Below are positions 53,874 through 62,422 of a stretch of DNA of 64,000 bases, in pieces. Under the pieces are notes generated by a model that saw nothing but the letters and a program-made list of their open reading frames with translations, ran no database searches and was not told the origin of the DNA. This DNA is from Candidatus Hydrogenedentota bacterium. GTDB taxonomy: Bacteria > Hydrogenedentota > Hydrogenedentia > Hydrogenedentales > JAGMZX01. The number at the start of each line of letters is the position of its first letter. The stretch's first letter is position 1. Location: assembly GCA_029556545.1 (NCBI GenBank), contig JAKQEQ010000049.1, forward strand, positions 19,602 to 83,601. Direction: 5' to 3'. The translations under genes were made by a program, and so were the position numbers.

Positions 53874-54329
53874 TTACACAAGGTCCTCCTTGGACTTGCC
53901 GATGAGGACGATTTCGCCGATAAGCATCTGCTTGTCGACGGCTTTACACATGTCGTATACCGCCAGAAGCGCGACGGAGACCGCTGTCAGCGCCTCCATC
54001 TCGACCCCTGTGGGGCCCACGCTCGACACCTCGGCGGTGACGGTGACGCCGTCCGCGTCGAGCCGCGCGGACACGCTGATGCCTGAGATCGGCACGATGT
54101 GGCACAACGGGATCAGTTCGGCGGTTCGTTTCGCCGCCTGAATGCCGGCAATCTCGGCGACGGCCAACACGTCGCCCTTCTTCATGTCGTTTTCCACGAT
54201 CAGCGCGACGGTTTCCGGGGCGAGGCGAATCCTGCCCGAGGCGCGCGCCTTGCGCCGTTGGTCGGGCTTATGCCCGACGTCCACCATTCGGGCGCGTCCT
54301 TCGCCGTCCACGTGGGAGAGGGATGCCAT
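53874..54329 (-). CDS. moaC: Cyclic pyranopterin monophosphate synthase accessory enzyme
   Basis: 151 residues from ATG 54329 with GGAGG 6 bases upstream. LSHVDGEGRARMVDVG, KKGDVLAVAEIAGIQAAKRTAEL and the PLCHIVPISG block (Lys and His catalytic), VGPTGVEMEALTAVSVALL. It converts the radical product of MoaA to cPMP. The gene starts in a 3-base contact with the moaA stop. Confidence 0.95.
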   Translation of the reverse strand: MASLSHVDGEGRARMVDVGHKPDQRRKARASGRIRLAPETVALIVENDMKKGDVLAVAEIAGIQAAKRTAELIPLCHIVPISGISVSARLDADGVTVTAEVSSVGPTGVEMEALTAVSVALLAVYDMCKAVDKQMLIGEIVLIGKSKEDLV

Positions 54330-54331
54330 GT

Positions 54332-55129
54332 TCAACCTCCTATGGCGCTTATGGGCGCGCTGCTTCTTTCACCCGAGCGCGGCTTCTCCGCCACGGCCCG
54401 GCGAATGGCCTCCACCGGGCCGAGTTCGCGCACACTAAACACCAAGTCGCTGAAGAGACAGGGCCGGACCATGCCGTCGCAAGACAAGCGCAGCCGGTTG
54501 CAGCGCGGGCAGTCGCCGCCGCGGCCCCCGATAACCTTGGTAAATACCCCGTCGGACAGATTCATCCTGCGGATGTACCGCACCTCGATGCCCCGCGCCG
54601 CGCCGAACGCGGCCACCGCGCGCGCGTCGGGCTCGTCGGGCGATTCACGCACCACACAATTCAACTTGATCGGGTCAAGCCCGGCGTCGCGCGCCGCCTC
54701 GATGCCGGCGAAGACGTCGGCCACGTCGCCGCCCCGGGTGATCGCCGCGTAGCGCGCGGCGTCTAGCGCGTCCAGGCTGATGTTGACCCGACGCAACCCC
54801 GCATCGGCTAGAGGCCGCGCGAAGGCGGCGAGCCGCGTGCCGTTCGTGGTCATGGCCAGATCGTCTATGCCCTCGACGCCGGCCAGCATGGAGACCAGCG
54901 CAACTATGCCGCGGCGCACGAGGGGCTCGCCGCCCGTGATGCGGACTTTCACTACGCCCATGGCGACGGCCGCGCGTGTTACCTCGAGGATTTCCTCGAA
55001 GGAGAGCACGTCCTCGTGGCGCAGGTGAGGCACGCCCTCAGCAGGCATGCAATAGACGCAACGAAGATCGCACTTGTCCGTAACGGAGATGCGTAGGTAA
55101 TCGATTTTGCGGTCAAATCGGTCGAACAC
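54332..55129 (-). CDS. moaA: GTP 3',8-cyclase
   Basis: 265 residues from GTG 55129 (VFDRFDRKIDYLRISVTDKC), with GGGAG about 10 bases upstream; a TTG at 55150 would add seven residues. CDLRCVYC is the radical-SAM cluster, ITGGEPLVRRG and TTNGTRLAAFARPLADAG follow, CPRCNRLRLSCDGMVRPCLF binds the second cluster, and the protein ends SAIGG, the double-Gly needed for catalysis. It is about 60 residues shorter than usual, the loss falling before the second cluster. It overlaps moeA by 17 bases. Confidence 0.93.
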   Translation of the reverse strand: MFDRFDRKIDYLRISVTDKCDLRCVYCMPAEGVPHLRHEDVLSFEEILEVTRAAVAMGVVKVRITGGEPLVRRGIVALVSMLAGVEGIDDLAMTTNGTRLAAFARPLADAGLRRVNISLDALDAARYAAITRGGDVADVFAGIEAARDAGLDPIKLNCVVRESPDEPDARAVAAFGAARGIEVRYIRRMNLSDGVFTKVIGGRGGDCPRCNRLRLSCDGMVRPCLFSDLVFSVRELGPVEAIRRAVAEKPRSGERSSAPISAIGG

Positions 55130-56288
55130 TGACCAAGGCTCCCTTCTCAAATTCAGGCACGCCGCGCGGAATCATCATCAGGGCGTTCGCACAGCCTACC
55201 GCGCCAAGGTGCGCGGGGCCGTGATAGTCGATCGGCGTCACCTCGCCCGACTCGGCGACGGACGCGGGAAACCATCCCTGACGATCGGCTTTCTTGCGGC
55301 GGTACGGCGTCGCCAGCGGCGCGCGGAAAAGGGCGGGCGCGTACTCTCGCCCCATCAACGCATACAGAAAGGGCTTCACCAACAGTTCGCACTGCACGAA
55401 GGTAGACACGGGATTTCCCGGCAGGCCGATGCAGTACGTCGAGGCGCCTACCCCGAAGGTGGTGGGCTTGCCGGGTTTCACAGCGACCGAGTCAAAGAGA
55501 ATGTCGATCCCGTTTTTTCGCAGGGTATCGGGCACGAAGTCGAAGTCGCCCATGGACACGCCGCCGGAAAGCACGACAACGTCGTTCTCCGAGAGAGCGC
55601 GCCTTACAATGGTATCAAGCGCATCCGCCTCGTCCCGCGCAATCCCGTAATATGCAACAATCGCGCCCGCCTCCTCGATGTGGACGCATAGCTGCACGCT
55701 GTTGCTCGTGCGAATCTCGGCGGGGCCGGGTTGCCTGTCCGGTTCGACCAGTTCATCGCCGGTGGCGATGACGCCCACGCGCGGCCGGCGAGCCACCAAC
55801 GGACGGACGCAGCCGACCGATGCCAGCAAGCCGATTTGCTGCGGCCCGATGCGCGTACCCCGGCGCAGCACGATGTCGCCCGTGGTGGTGTCCTCGCCCC
55901 GCACGCAAATGTTGGTGTCGGTGTCGCGCTTTGTGAAATGTACGGCGGACGAGCCCGCGGGTTCCGTGTATTCCACCATGATGACGCAGTCCGCGCCCGG
56001 GGGAACCACGGCCCCGGTCATTATCTTCATGCACTCGCCCGGGCCGATGCCGCCCGCGGGCGGACGACCGGCCTGCACCACCCCAATAACCCGGAGCGGA
56101 CCGGGCAAGTCCGCGCGTCGGCAGGCGTAGCCGTCCATCGCCGCCTTGTCGAAGGGTGGCATATCGATATCCGACGGCACGTCCTCAGCAAGAACCCGGT
56201 TGGCGGCGTCGCGCAACGGCACACGTTCGGGTTCGAGCACTCGCGCATGGTCGAGCACGATACGCAGGGCTTCTTCATAGGTAATCAT
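55113..56288 (-). CDS. moeA: Molybdopterin molybdenumtransferase
   Basis: 391 residues from ATG 56288, overlapping the MobB-like stop as ATGA. MPPFDKAAMDGYACR, VQAGRPPAGGIGPGECMKIMTGA, VLSGGVSMGDFDF, and PVSTFVQCELLVKP are MoeA family blocks. It inserts molybdate or tungstate into adenylated molybdopterin. Confidence 0.96.
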   Translation of the reverse strand: MITYEEALRIVLDHARVLEPERVPLRDAANRVLAEDVPSDIDMPPFDKAAMDGYACRRADLPGPLRVIGVVQAGRPPAGGIGPGECMKIMTGAVVPPGADCVIMVEYTEPAGSSAVHFTKRDTDTNICVRGEDTTTGDIVLRRGTRIGPQQIGLLASVGCVRPLVARRPRVGVIATGDELVEPDRQPGPAEIRTSNSVQLCVHIEEAGAIVAYYGIARDEADALDTIVRRALSENDVVVLSGGVSMGDFDFVPDTLRKNGIDILFDSVAVKPGKPTTFGVGASTYCIGLPGNPVSTFVQCELLVKPFLYALMGREYAPALFRAPLATPYRRKKADRQGWFPASVAESGEVTPIDYHGPAHLGAVGCANALMMIPRGVPEFEKGALVSVRPI

Positions 56289-56890
56289 GGCGCGCTCCGA
56301 TATTGCGTCGATTCCACACGGTCTTCCCCATCCAGGAGCCTCCATTGGCCGTTCTGAACAGCGATGCGTTCCGGCCCGAAGTCGAAGGCGCGCCCGTCGA
56401 AGCGCACGATGCGATCGGCGTGCGCGATTACCTCGCGCGCGGATTGCTTCACGCCCGAAACACCGGCGTGTTGAAACACGAGGAACACGCCGGGGGTCAC
56501 GACGCGGCGCAGGCTGTTCGACTCGCAGATCACCAGCGAGTTGCGACCGACCGCGTCCAGCAACGCGTGCGCGCCCGCCTCGATGTCGGCGTGCAGGACC
56601 CGTAGCCAGAAGACACGGTGCGCGCCGCTGCCCAGAAGCCGCTGCGTGTCTTTTGCCCCGCTTCCGTCCGTTTCCTCCGTGAGCAGGAAATTTCCCTCAA
56701 TCGACGTGCACACACCGCAACCCGCGCCCCCGCGCGGACACGCGCCGCCGCGCTCGCGTATGGCCGTCACCTTCGCCCCGGTAATCGACGCGGCGGCCGC
56801 CAGCCTGCGAATCAGCGCGCACGCGAAGGTCGTTTTCCCGGAATTTCGGTTGGCCGCGCCGATCATCAACATGTGCGGGGCGCAAATCAT
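56285..56890 (-). CDS. MobB-like P-loop protein
   Basis: 201 residues. MIGAANRNSGKTT is a P-loop close to that of MobB (GxxxSGKTT). ERGGACPRGGAGCGVCTSIEG and SLVICESNSL follow. It might assist cofactor delivery or act as a GTP switch. One base after modC and four-base overlap with moeA. Confidence 0.8.
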   Translation of the reverse strand: MICAPHMLMIGAANRNSGKTTFACALIRRLAAAASITGAKVTAIRERGGACPRGGAGCGVCTSIEGNFLLTEETDGSGAKDTQRLLGSGAHRVFWLRVLHADIEAGAHALLDAVGRNSLVICESNSLRRVVTPGVFLVFQHAGVSGVKQSAREVIAHADRIVRFDGRAFDFGPERIAVQNGQWRLLDGEDRVESTQYRSAP

Positions 56891-56891
56891 G

Positions 56892-57953
56892 TCATTCTCC
56901 GATGAACCGGGCGGCCCCGGCCTTGAAGGAAACCCACACCGCCAACCCCTCGCGCAAGCCTATCCGCTCGACCGAACCGGGCGTGACCAGCGCGGCTATT
57001 TCCACGCCCGCGTCAACGTAGACCTCGACGCCGAGCCGCGCGGGCACGATTTCCCGAATGGTTCCCGGGAAACAGTTGCGCGCGCTCGACTCCGGCCTGG
57101 TCAACGACAGCGTGACGTCTTCGCTGCGCACGAGCAGCAACCCCGGGCCGGGCGGCGCGTCGGTAAGCGTGTGGAACGAGAGCCCGTTGCTTACAAAGAG
57201 CGCCTCTCCGGCGCGGTCCTCCGCGGGAGTCTCGAGGCGACCCTCGATGATGTTCCGAATGCCGACGAACCGGGCCACGAATTCCGACCGCGGATGCCGG
57301 AACACCTCGCCAGGCGGGCCGGTCTGGCGAATCGTGCCGTCCTCGATCACGCCCACCTGCGTCGCAAGCGAGAGCGCCTCCTCATAATCATGCGTCACGT
57401 GCAGGATAGTCCGCCCGCCGCGATGGATCGCGCGCAGCAACGCGCGCATCTCGCCGCGCGCGTGCGCGTCGAGCGCGGACAACGGTTCGTCCAGCAGCAG
57501 GCATTGCGGCTGTGTCGCCAACGCCCGCGCGAGGGCGACGCGCTGCGCCTCGCCGCCCGACAGCGTCGCGGGATATCGGCGCAGCAGTTCGCGCGTGCCG
57601 GTCTCCCGCGCCAGTTCCTCGACCCGATCGCGGACCAGCGCGCGCGGCATGCGTCGCGCGTGAAGGCCGTATGCGATGTTCCGGCGCACGGTCAGGTGGG
57701 GGAACAGTGCCCGGTCCTGGTAGACCAGCCCGAAGCCCCTGTGCCGAATACGCGCCCGCGTGATGTCCGCGCCGTGGAGAAGTATCCTGCCTTCGCGCAC
57801 GGGCGCCAGCCCGGCCAACGCTTCGAGCAGGACCGTCTTGCCCGCGCCGGACGCGCCCAGCAGCACGAAGTAGGCGCCGTCCTCCACCGTGAACGATACG
57901 TCACGGAGTGAGAAATCGCCCGCGCGGACGCGGAGGTGTTCAACGCGTAGCAT
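56892..57953 (-). CDS. Molybdate/tungstate ABC transporter ATPase
   Basis: 353 residues. GASGAGKTVLLEALAGL (Walker A), LSGGEAQRVALARAL (signature), LLLDEPLSALD (Walker B), HVTHDYEEAL, then a C-terminal TOBE domain NCFPGTIREIVPARLGVEVYVDAGVEIAALV. Its ATG lies inside the last codons of the permease gene (14-base overlap). ModC or WtpC type. Confidence 0.93.
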   Translation of the reverse strand: MLRVEHLRVRAGDFSLRDVSFTVEDGAYFVLLGASGAGKTVLLEALAGLAPVREGRILLHGADITRARIRHRGFGLVYQDRALFPHLTVRRNIAYGLHARRMPRALVRDRVEELARETGTRELLRRYPATLSGGEAQRVALARALATQPQCLLLDEPLSALDAHARGEMRALLRAIHRGGRTILHVTHDYEEALSLATQVGVIEDGTIRQTGPPGEVFRHPRSEFVARFVGIRNIIEGRLETPAEDRAGEALFVSNGLSFHTLTDAPPGPGLLLVRSEDVTLSLTRPESSARNCFPGTIREIVPARLGVEVYVDAGVEIAALVTPGSVERIGLREGLAVWVSFKAGAARFIGE

Positions 57954-58749
57954 GGTCAGGTCGCCTTGCCAGGAGTCGGATCACAAGGAAGAACACAAGA
58001 CACACGCCCAGGAACAAGGCGGCCACCGGCCGGGCGTACTTGAGGCCGAAAGCGCCGAACCGTTCGTAGATCAGCACGGGCGTCACGATGGGATGGTAGG
58101 CCACGACGGCGACCGCGCCGAATTCGCTCAAACCCCGGGCCCACATCAACACGAGTCCCGAGAGAATCGATCTCCAGGCCAGGGGCACGGATACCGTCGC
58201 GAAGACCCGCGCGGGCGACGCGCCCAAGTTCAACGCCGCCTTCTCGAAGCGCTCGGGAACGGCCGCGAAGCCGTCGCGTGCCGCGTTGATCAAGAAGGGC
58301 AGGCTCACAAACGCCATGGCGGCCATGATGCCGGGCGCGCCGCCCACGAAATGTATCCCGATACGTTCCGCCGCGCCGCCGACCACGCTCTTCGATGATA
58401 CGAACCCGAGAATGGCGATGCCCGCCGCGGAATGGGGCACGACGATGGGCAGGTCGATTATCGCGGAAACGAGGCCCTTGAGCGGGAAACTCCGCCGGGC
58501 CAGGAGATAGGCGAAAGGTATGGCCGCCACGGACAGCAACAAGGTCGCGGCCATCGAGGTCCAGAGGGTGAGCCAGATGCTATCGCGGACCTCGGGATCC
58601 GCGGCGGTCTCCGCCAACGTGGCAAACGGGCTTCCCAGGACCATGCCCGCGAGCGGCGCGATCAGAAACAACAATACCAGTCCGCCGCAGAATGCGAAGA
58701 CCAAGGTCAGAGGTTCCGCGCCGCGTATTGTGTCAATTTGTGAATTCAT
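57940..58749 (-). CDS. Molybdate/tungstate ABC transporter permease
   Basis: 269 residues, six or so helices. The EAA loop ...EKAALNLGASPARVFATVSVPLAWR is clear. ATG 58749 overlaps the binding-protein stop as ATGA. ModB or WtpB type. Confidence 0.93.
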   Translation of the reverse strand: MNSQIDTIRGAEPLTLVFAFCGGLVLLFLIAPLAGMVLGSPFATLAETAADPEVRDSIWLTLWTSMAATLLLSVAAIPFAYLLARRSFPLKGLVSAIIDLPIVVPHSAAGIAILGFVSSKSVVGGAAERIGIHFVGGAPGIMAAMAFVSLPFLINAARDGFAAVPERFEKAALNLGASPARVFATVSVPLAWRSILSGLVLMWARGLSEFGAVAVVAYHPIVTPVLIYERFGAFGLKYARPVAALFLGVCLVFFLVIRLLARRPDHATR

Positions 58750-59702
58750 GGCTTCACCGCGAACCTCTTGAGGGCCTCGGGGATCCGGTCGTAGGAAGCC
58801 GACGGCGACGGCACGACACCGGGCTGCCCGTTGCGTTCGAGTATTGCCAGGCCCTTATCGCGTTCGAGGAGAAACGTGACAAAGGCGATCGCGGCGCGGG
58901 GATTGGGCGCGTTCTTCGGAATGGTCACGCCATAGATCATCGGTTCGCCGTATTGCGTGACGAAGGCGCCCGGCGCATTCCCCGAAATCTCGACGGACAC
59001 CGAACGGTAGTGTGCGGCGAACTCCGGTCGCTTCAGGTTGATTTCGTCGGGCAGGGACAACCACCGCAGGTCGTGCTGTTCGGCCACCGAACGGTATATG
59101 AAGAGATAGTCAATGGCCCCCGTTTCCAGAAGCGCCAGCAGGTCGGTCTCCTTGGGGCGAATAAACCGCCTATCCTTCTCCATGATCCGCTCGGCTAGGC
59201 CCGGGACCCCGTAGTGGCGCGCGGCGAGCTGGGCCGTGAAGATGGTCCGATAGCCGCAAGGGTCGGAGTTCGGATCGGACCGGCCATACATCACGTCCTT
59301 GCGCAGGAGCACCTCGTGCCAGTTGTCCCGCGTGATCTTGCCGGCGAGCGCCGATTCGTCCGTGTACGCGATTACCATTTCGTTTCCCGCGAACTTGATG
59401 CTCCAGTCCGCGTGATCCGGCATGAGCATGTTGTCGATTACGGCGTAGTCGGCGGACACGAGTACGTCGCACGCGCGGCCGAGGTCCGTCAGCTTGCGGG
59501 CGCATTCGCGGCTTCCCGCGGCCTCGCACAGAATCCGCACGGACGGGTGCTCCCGACGGAACGCCTCGGCCACCTCCTTGATCGGGACAGACAGGCTGCC
59601 GGCGTGGAAAATCATCAAGTCGCCCGAGACCGCCTCCGGCCCCATACTGAGCAGGACGGCCCCGGCACAAACCACCGACCGGCTGACAGGCAAGATACTC
59701 AT
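58746..59702 (-). CDS. Tungstate/molybdate-binding protein (WtpA-like)
   Basis: 318 residues from ATG 59702, overlapping the ModE-like stop as ATGA. Signal SVVCAGAVLLSMGPEAVSG, then LMIFHAGSLSVPIKEV (substrate-binding start with the Ser), VLVSADYAVIDNML, RSDPNSDPCGYRT and KETDLLALLETGAIDYLFIYRSVAEQ. The HAGSL plus SDPNSDPCGYR pattern is that of archaeal WtpA, so tungstate is a likely ligand, in keeping with the AOR-like enzyme at the top of the run. Confidence 0.93.
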   Translation of the reverse strand: MSILPVSRSVVCAGAVLLSMGPEAVSGDLMIFHAGSLSVPIKEVAEAFRREHPSVRILCEAAGSRECARKLTDLGRACDVLVSADYAVIDNMLMPDHADWSIKFAGNEMVIAYTDESALAGKITRDNWHEVLLRKDVMYGRSDPNSDPCGYRTIFTAQLAARHYGVPGLAERIMEKDRRFIRPKETDLLALLETGAIDYLFIYRSVAEQHDLRWLSLPDEINLKRPEFAAHYRSVSVEISGNAPGAFVTQYGEPMIYGVTIPKNAPNPRAAIAFVTFLLERDKGLAILERNGQPGVVPSPSASYDRIPEALKRFAVKP

Positions 59703-60073
59703 GTTCCCATCCGCTCTTTCCATCGGGCAAAGGCCCGCTCCGTGTACAGCTTGCACTCGGTGCGGAACCGCGCATATTCCGTTAGCCATTTGCGGCCTGT
59801 GTCGCTGAGGCGGCTCTCGCCGCCTTCCGCGCCGCCGCGCCGCCGTTCAAGAAAAGTCACGCCCAACGCGCGCTCCGCGTCGCGTAAGTCGCCCCAGGCC
59901 TTCCGGTAACTGATGCCCAGCGCGTCCGCGGCGGCCCGGAGCGACCCGGTGCGATGAATCGCGTCGAGCAACCGCCACTTGCCCTCGCCGAAGACGCCTT
60001 TGCCGTCCAAGCTCAGCCACAGCTTGACTCCGACACGGACATCGGCAGGAACCGCGCATCGCGCACCGTCCAT
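59699..60073 (-). CDS. ModE-like DNA-binding regulator (N-terminal domain only)
   Basis: 124 residues from ATG 60073, overlapping the CQLGCF gene as TGATG; an ATG at 60082 would add three residues. GKWRLLDAIHRTGSLRAAADALGISYRKAWGDL is the ModE winged-helix, and FLERRRGGAEGGESRLSDTG follows. The molybdate-binding C-terminal domain is missing, so the metal signal must come from elsewhere. It stands between the CQLGCF gene and the transporter. Confidence 0.87.
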   Translation of the reverse strand: MDGARCAVPADVRVGVKLWLSLDGKGVFGEGKWRLLDAIHRTGSLRAAADALGISYRKAWGDLRDAERALGVTFLERRRGGAEGGESRLSDTGRKWLTEYARFRTECKLYTERAFARWKERMGT

Positions 60074-60261
60074 CAGAAGCATCCCAACTGGCAGCCCGTG
60101 ATTTTCACGTCCTGTTCGTTGCAGACACGCCCGATATCGGAAACCGGGACGGCGAGACGCTTCGCAAGCGCAAACGCCTCCGCGCAGGGCAGCGCGGCCG
60201 CGCCATCCTTGCCCCGCGCCGCGGCGATCACGGCCGCGACCAGTTCCTCCCACGTAGTCAT
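60073..60261 (-). CDS. 62-residue CQLGCF protein linked to AOR
   Basis: A short protein with helical N-terminus (TWEELVAAVIAAARG) and a C-terminus SDIGRVCNEQDVKITGCQLGCF carrying three Cys. Its placement between an AOR-type gene and the ModE-like gene suggests a role with the tungsten enzyme, such as delivery or a redox partner. Family not recalled with certainty. Confidence 0.75.
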   Translation of the reverse strand: MTTWEELVAAVIAAARGKDGAAALPCAEAFALAKRLAVPVSDIGRVCNEQDVKITGCQLGCF

Positions 60262-60311
60262 GGCGGTCTCCCTTCGTTATGTTCGTTGCTGCATATCGCT
60301 CGTCCGGTTGT

Positions 60312-60330
60312 CCCCCGCCGGTATCGGGGG
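60312..60330. repeat. Hairpin between the AOR-like gene and the CQLGCF gene
   Basis: CCCCCG-CCGGTAT-CGGGGG, 6-bp perfect stem. It lies in the 73-base gap and could limit readthrough from the AOR-like gene into the rest of the run. Confidence 0.55.
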
Positions 60331-60334
60331 AACA

Positions 60335-62230
60335 TCAGACGAGGCGCAGGCTCTTCTTCTTGCGCTCCGTGGGCACGCCGGAGGCGTCCCAGCCGCGAAT
60401 CTTGTAGTACTGCTTCTTCATTTTGCCGAGGTGCACGCACGTGCGCGGGTCACCTTCGACCTGCGGCTCGTCTGTAAGCCGTTTGGGCAGGCCGTCGTCC
60501 GCCGCGGTAAGCCCCATGCGAATGTTGAGGAGCCGTTCGAGGTTGAATCCGCGCTCGCCCATATCCTTGAGCGCGCCGACGGTCACCTTCATGCCGGTCA
60601 CGGCGCTGAGGGCCTTCGTATAGGGAAACAGCGGCAGATGAATGGGCAGGAATCTGCCCGGCAGCTTGTTGAGCAGATTCACGGTCGCGCCGGAGTAAGG
60701 CAGCACGGCGTTAACGATGCGCCCGATGAGGCTGTCCTGATGCGAGATCAGCCAGCCCGGGTAAAACGAGAACAGCGGGAAGAGGCAACACCCGGCCGCC
60801 GACACGCCCTCCATCAGATTCTGATTCAGCACGTTCATCGCAGCCTTGGCGCGCGTCGTGTACGGGTTCATGCCCAGTCCGAGTCCCTCCATCAGCACCA
60901 TGTAGCCGGCGTTCAGGTGGCAGCCGCCTCGGTTCGCCGTGGCGTACCCCAAGCCCTGGCCCACCGCGCCGCGCGGCTCGTAGGCCGCGAGTTCAAGTCC
61001 TTTTGCGTGAATGGCGAATTCGCCGCCGCCGAACCGTTGCGCGAGTCGCTTCGTGCCTTCGGCAAGCTGGTCACCGATGCCCCGCCGGTAGGCGATATCT
61101 TCCATGATCTCGGCAAGGCGGTCCGTCTTTCCGAACGCGAGCCCGCAATCCCACAGGCCCTTTTCCTGGAGTTCCATGGCGAAGCCGATGCAGCCCCCGG
61201 TGCTGATCGTGTCCATGCCCAGTTCGTCCAACTGGTAATTCCATTGCATGATGCGTTCGAGGTCGTTGTTCTCGAGATTCGGGCCGAGCAGCCCGAGGGT
61301 CTCGAGCTCGGGGCCCTTCACCCGCTTGCCGTTTACCTCGACCAGTCGCCCACATTTGATAATGCACGTGGTGCAGCCCACGTTCCTGATCAGGTATTTC
61401 TCGGCCAGCGTCTGGCCGGAGAGCATGTCGTAATCCTTGAACTGGCCGTATTTGTAGTTTCGCGTGGCGAGCAGCCGGTGCTGCTGCATGAGACGGAGCA
61501 GGAACCCGGTCCCGTACTTCGGCAAGGCGTCGCCCGTGAGCGGATGTTCCTTCAGCAGCTTGACCCAGCCGCGTACCACCTTCTTCAATCGGTCGCGGTT
61601 GTGCACAGTGGCGCTCTTGGACCCCGTCGCGGTCACGGCCTTGAGGTTCTTCGCGCCCATGACCGCGCCCATACCGGTGCGGCCCGCGGTGCGGTCGCCG
61701 CTGAACACGCAGGCGTAGCGGACCAGATGTTCGCCCGCGGGCCCGATCACGATCTTGCCGCGGCCCTCACCGAGTGCTTCCTGCGTTTCGCCCGTGGTCT
61801 TCCCCCAGAGGTCTCCGGCCTCGTGAAAGACAACGTCTTCTTCCGTTATCTCGATCCAGACCGGCGCTGTCGCCTTGCCCTTGATAACCAGCGCGTCATA
61901 GCCCGCCTTCTTCAGTTTGAGTCCGAAATCGCCGCCGCAGTTCGATGAGGCGCATAGCCCCGTCAACGGCGAGATTGCCGAGATGTTGAACCGGCTCGAC
62001 GACGGCACGGACGTGCCCGTCAGGGGCCCCGTCGATACGACCAGCAGGTTGTCCGGCGCATAGGCGTCCGTGCCCGCCGCGATATTGTCATAGAGTATCT
62101 TGGCGGCCATGATCTTGCCGCCGAGATACAGGGCGCGGTCCGCGTCAATCCATGGATACTCATCCACTTCCCGCGTGGTGAGGTCCACGCGCAGCACCTT
62201 GCCCGCATAACCGCCGTATCGACTACTCAC
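60335..62230 (-). CDS. Aldehyde:ferredoxin oxidoreductase-family enzyme
   Basis: 631 residues from GTG 62230 with GGGAG 7 bases upstream. GGYAGKVLRVDLTTREVDEY and YLGGKIMAAKILYDNI, then STGPLTGTSVPSSSRFNIS, ASSNCGGDFG (pterin-binding part), GDRTAGRTGMGAVMGAKNLKAV, GCTTCIIKCG (C-x2-C-x3-C of the 4Fe-4S site), and a late Cys (AAGCCLF) as the fourth ligand. AOR enzymes use a tungsten-bis-pterin to oxidise aldehydes to acids with ferredoxin. The W/Mo uptake and cofactor genes downstream fit. Confidence 0.94.
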   Translation of the reverse strand: MSSRYGGYAGKVLRVDLTTREVDEYPWIDADRALYLGGKIMAAKILYDNIAAGTDAYAPDNLLVVSTGPLTGTSVPSSSRFNISAISPLTGLCASSNCGGDFGLKLKKAGYDALVIKGKATAPVWIEITEEDVVFHEAGDLWGKTTGETQEALGEGRGKIVIGPAGEHLVRYACVFSGDRTAGRTGMGAVMGAKNLKAVTATGSKSATVHNRDRLKKVVRGWVKLLKEHPLTGDALPKYGTGFLLRLMQQHRLLATRNYKYGQFKDYDMLSGQTLAEKYLIRNVGCTTCIIKCGRLVEVNGKRVKGPELETLGLLGPNLENNDLERIMQWNYQLDELGMDTISTGGCIGFAMELQEKGLWDCGLAFGKTDRLAEIMEDIAYRRGIGDQLAEGTKRLAQRFGGGEFAIHAKGLELAAYEPRGAVGQGLGYATANRGGCHLNAGYMVLMEGLGLGMNPYTTRAKAAMNVLNQNLMEGVSAAGCCLFPLFSFYPGWLISHQDSLIGRIVNAVLPYSGATVNLLNKLPGRFLPIHLPLFPYTKALSAVTGMKVTVGALKDMGERGFNLERLLNIRMGLTAADDGLPKRLTDEPQVEGDPRTCVHLGKMKKQYYKIRGWDASGVPTERKKKSLRLV

Positions 62231-62306
62231 GTTACAGCTCCCGATGCGTCGTCGAATCCGTGCTTCCCCGCGTCCTATGAAAGCGACCCCGCATCCCCGC
62301 CCGCGC

Positions 62307-62335
62307 ACTGTAGCACAATTTTCCGGCCAACCCAA
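62307..62335 (-). promoter_or_regulatory. Candidate promoter for the AOR/molybdenum run
   Basis: Minus strand TTGGGT (62335-62330), 17 bases, TACAGT (62312-62307). Expected start near 62300, 70 bases before the GTG start. Confidence 0.4.
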
Positions 62336-62422
62336 CCTGGACGATCCCGGCGTGGACAAGGGTGTGTCGGAATCCCGGAACGGCTGTAGATACGCGCCGA
62401 TGACGCCTACACGGGCCTTCGC

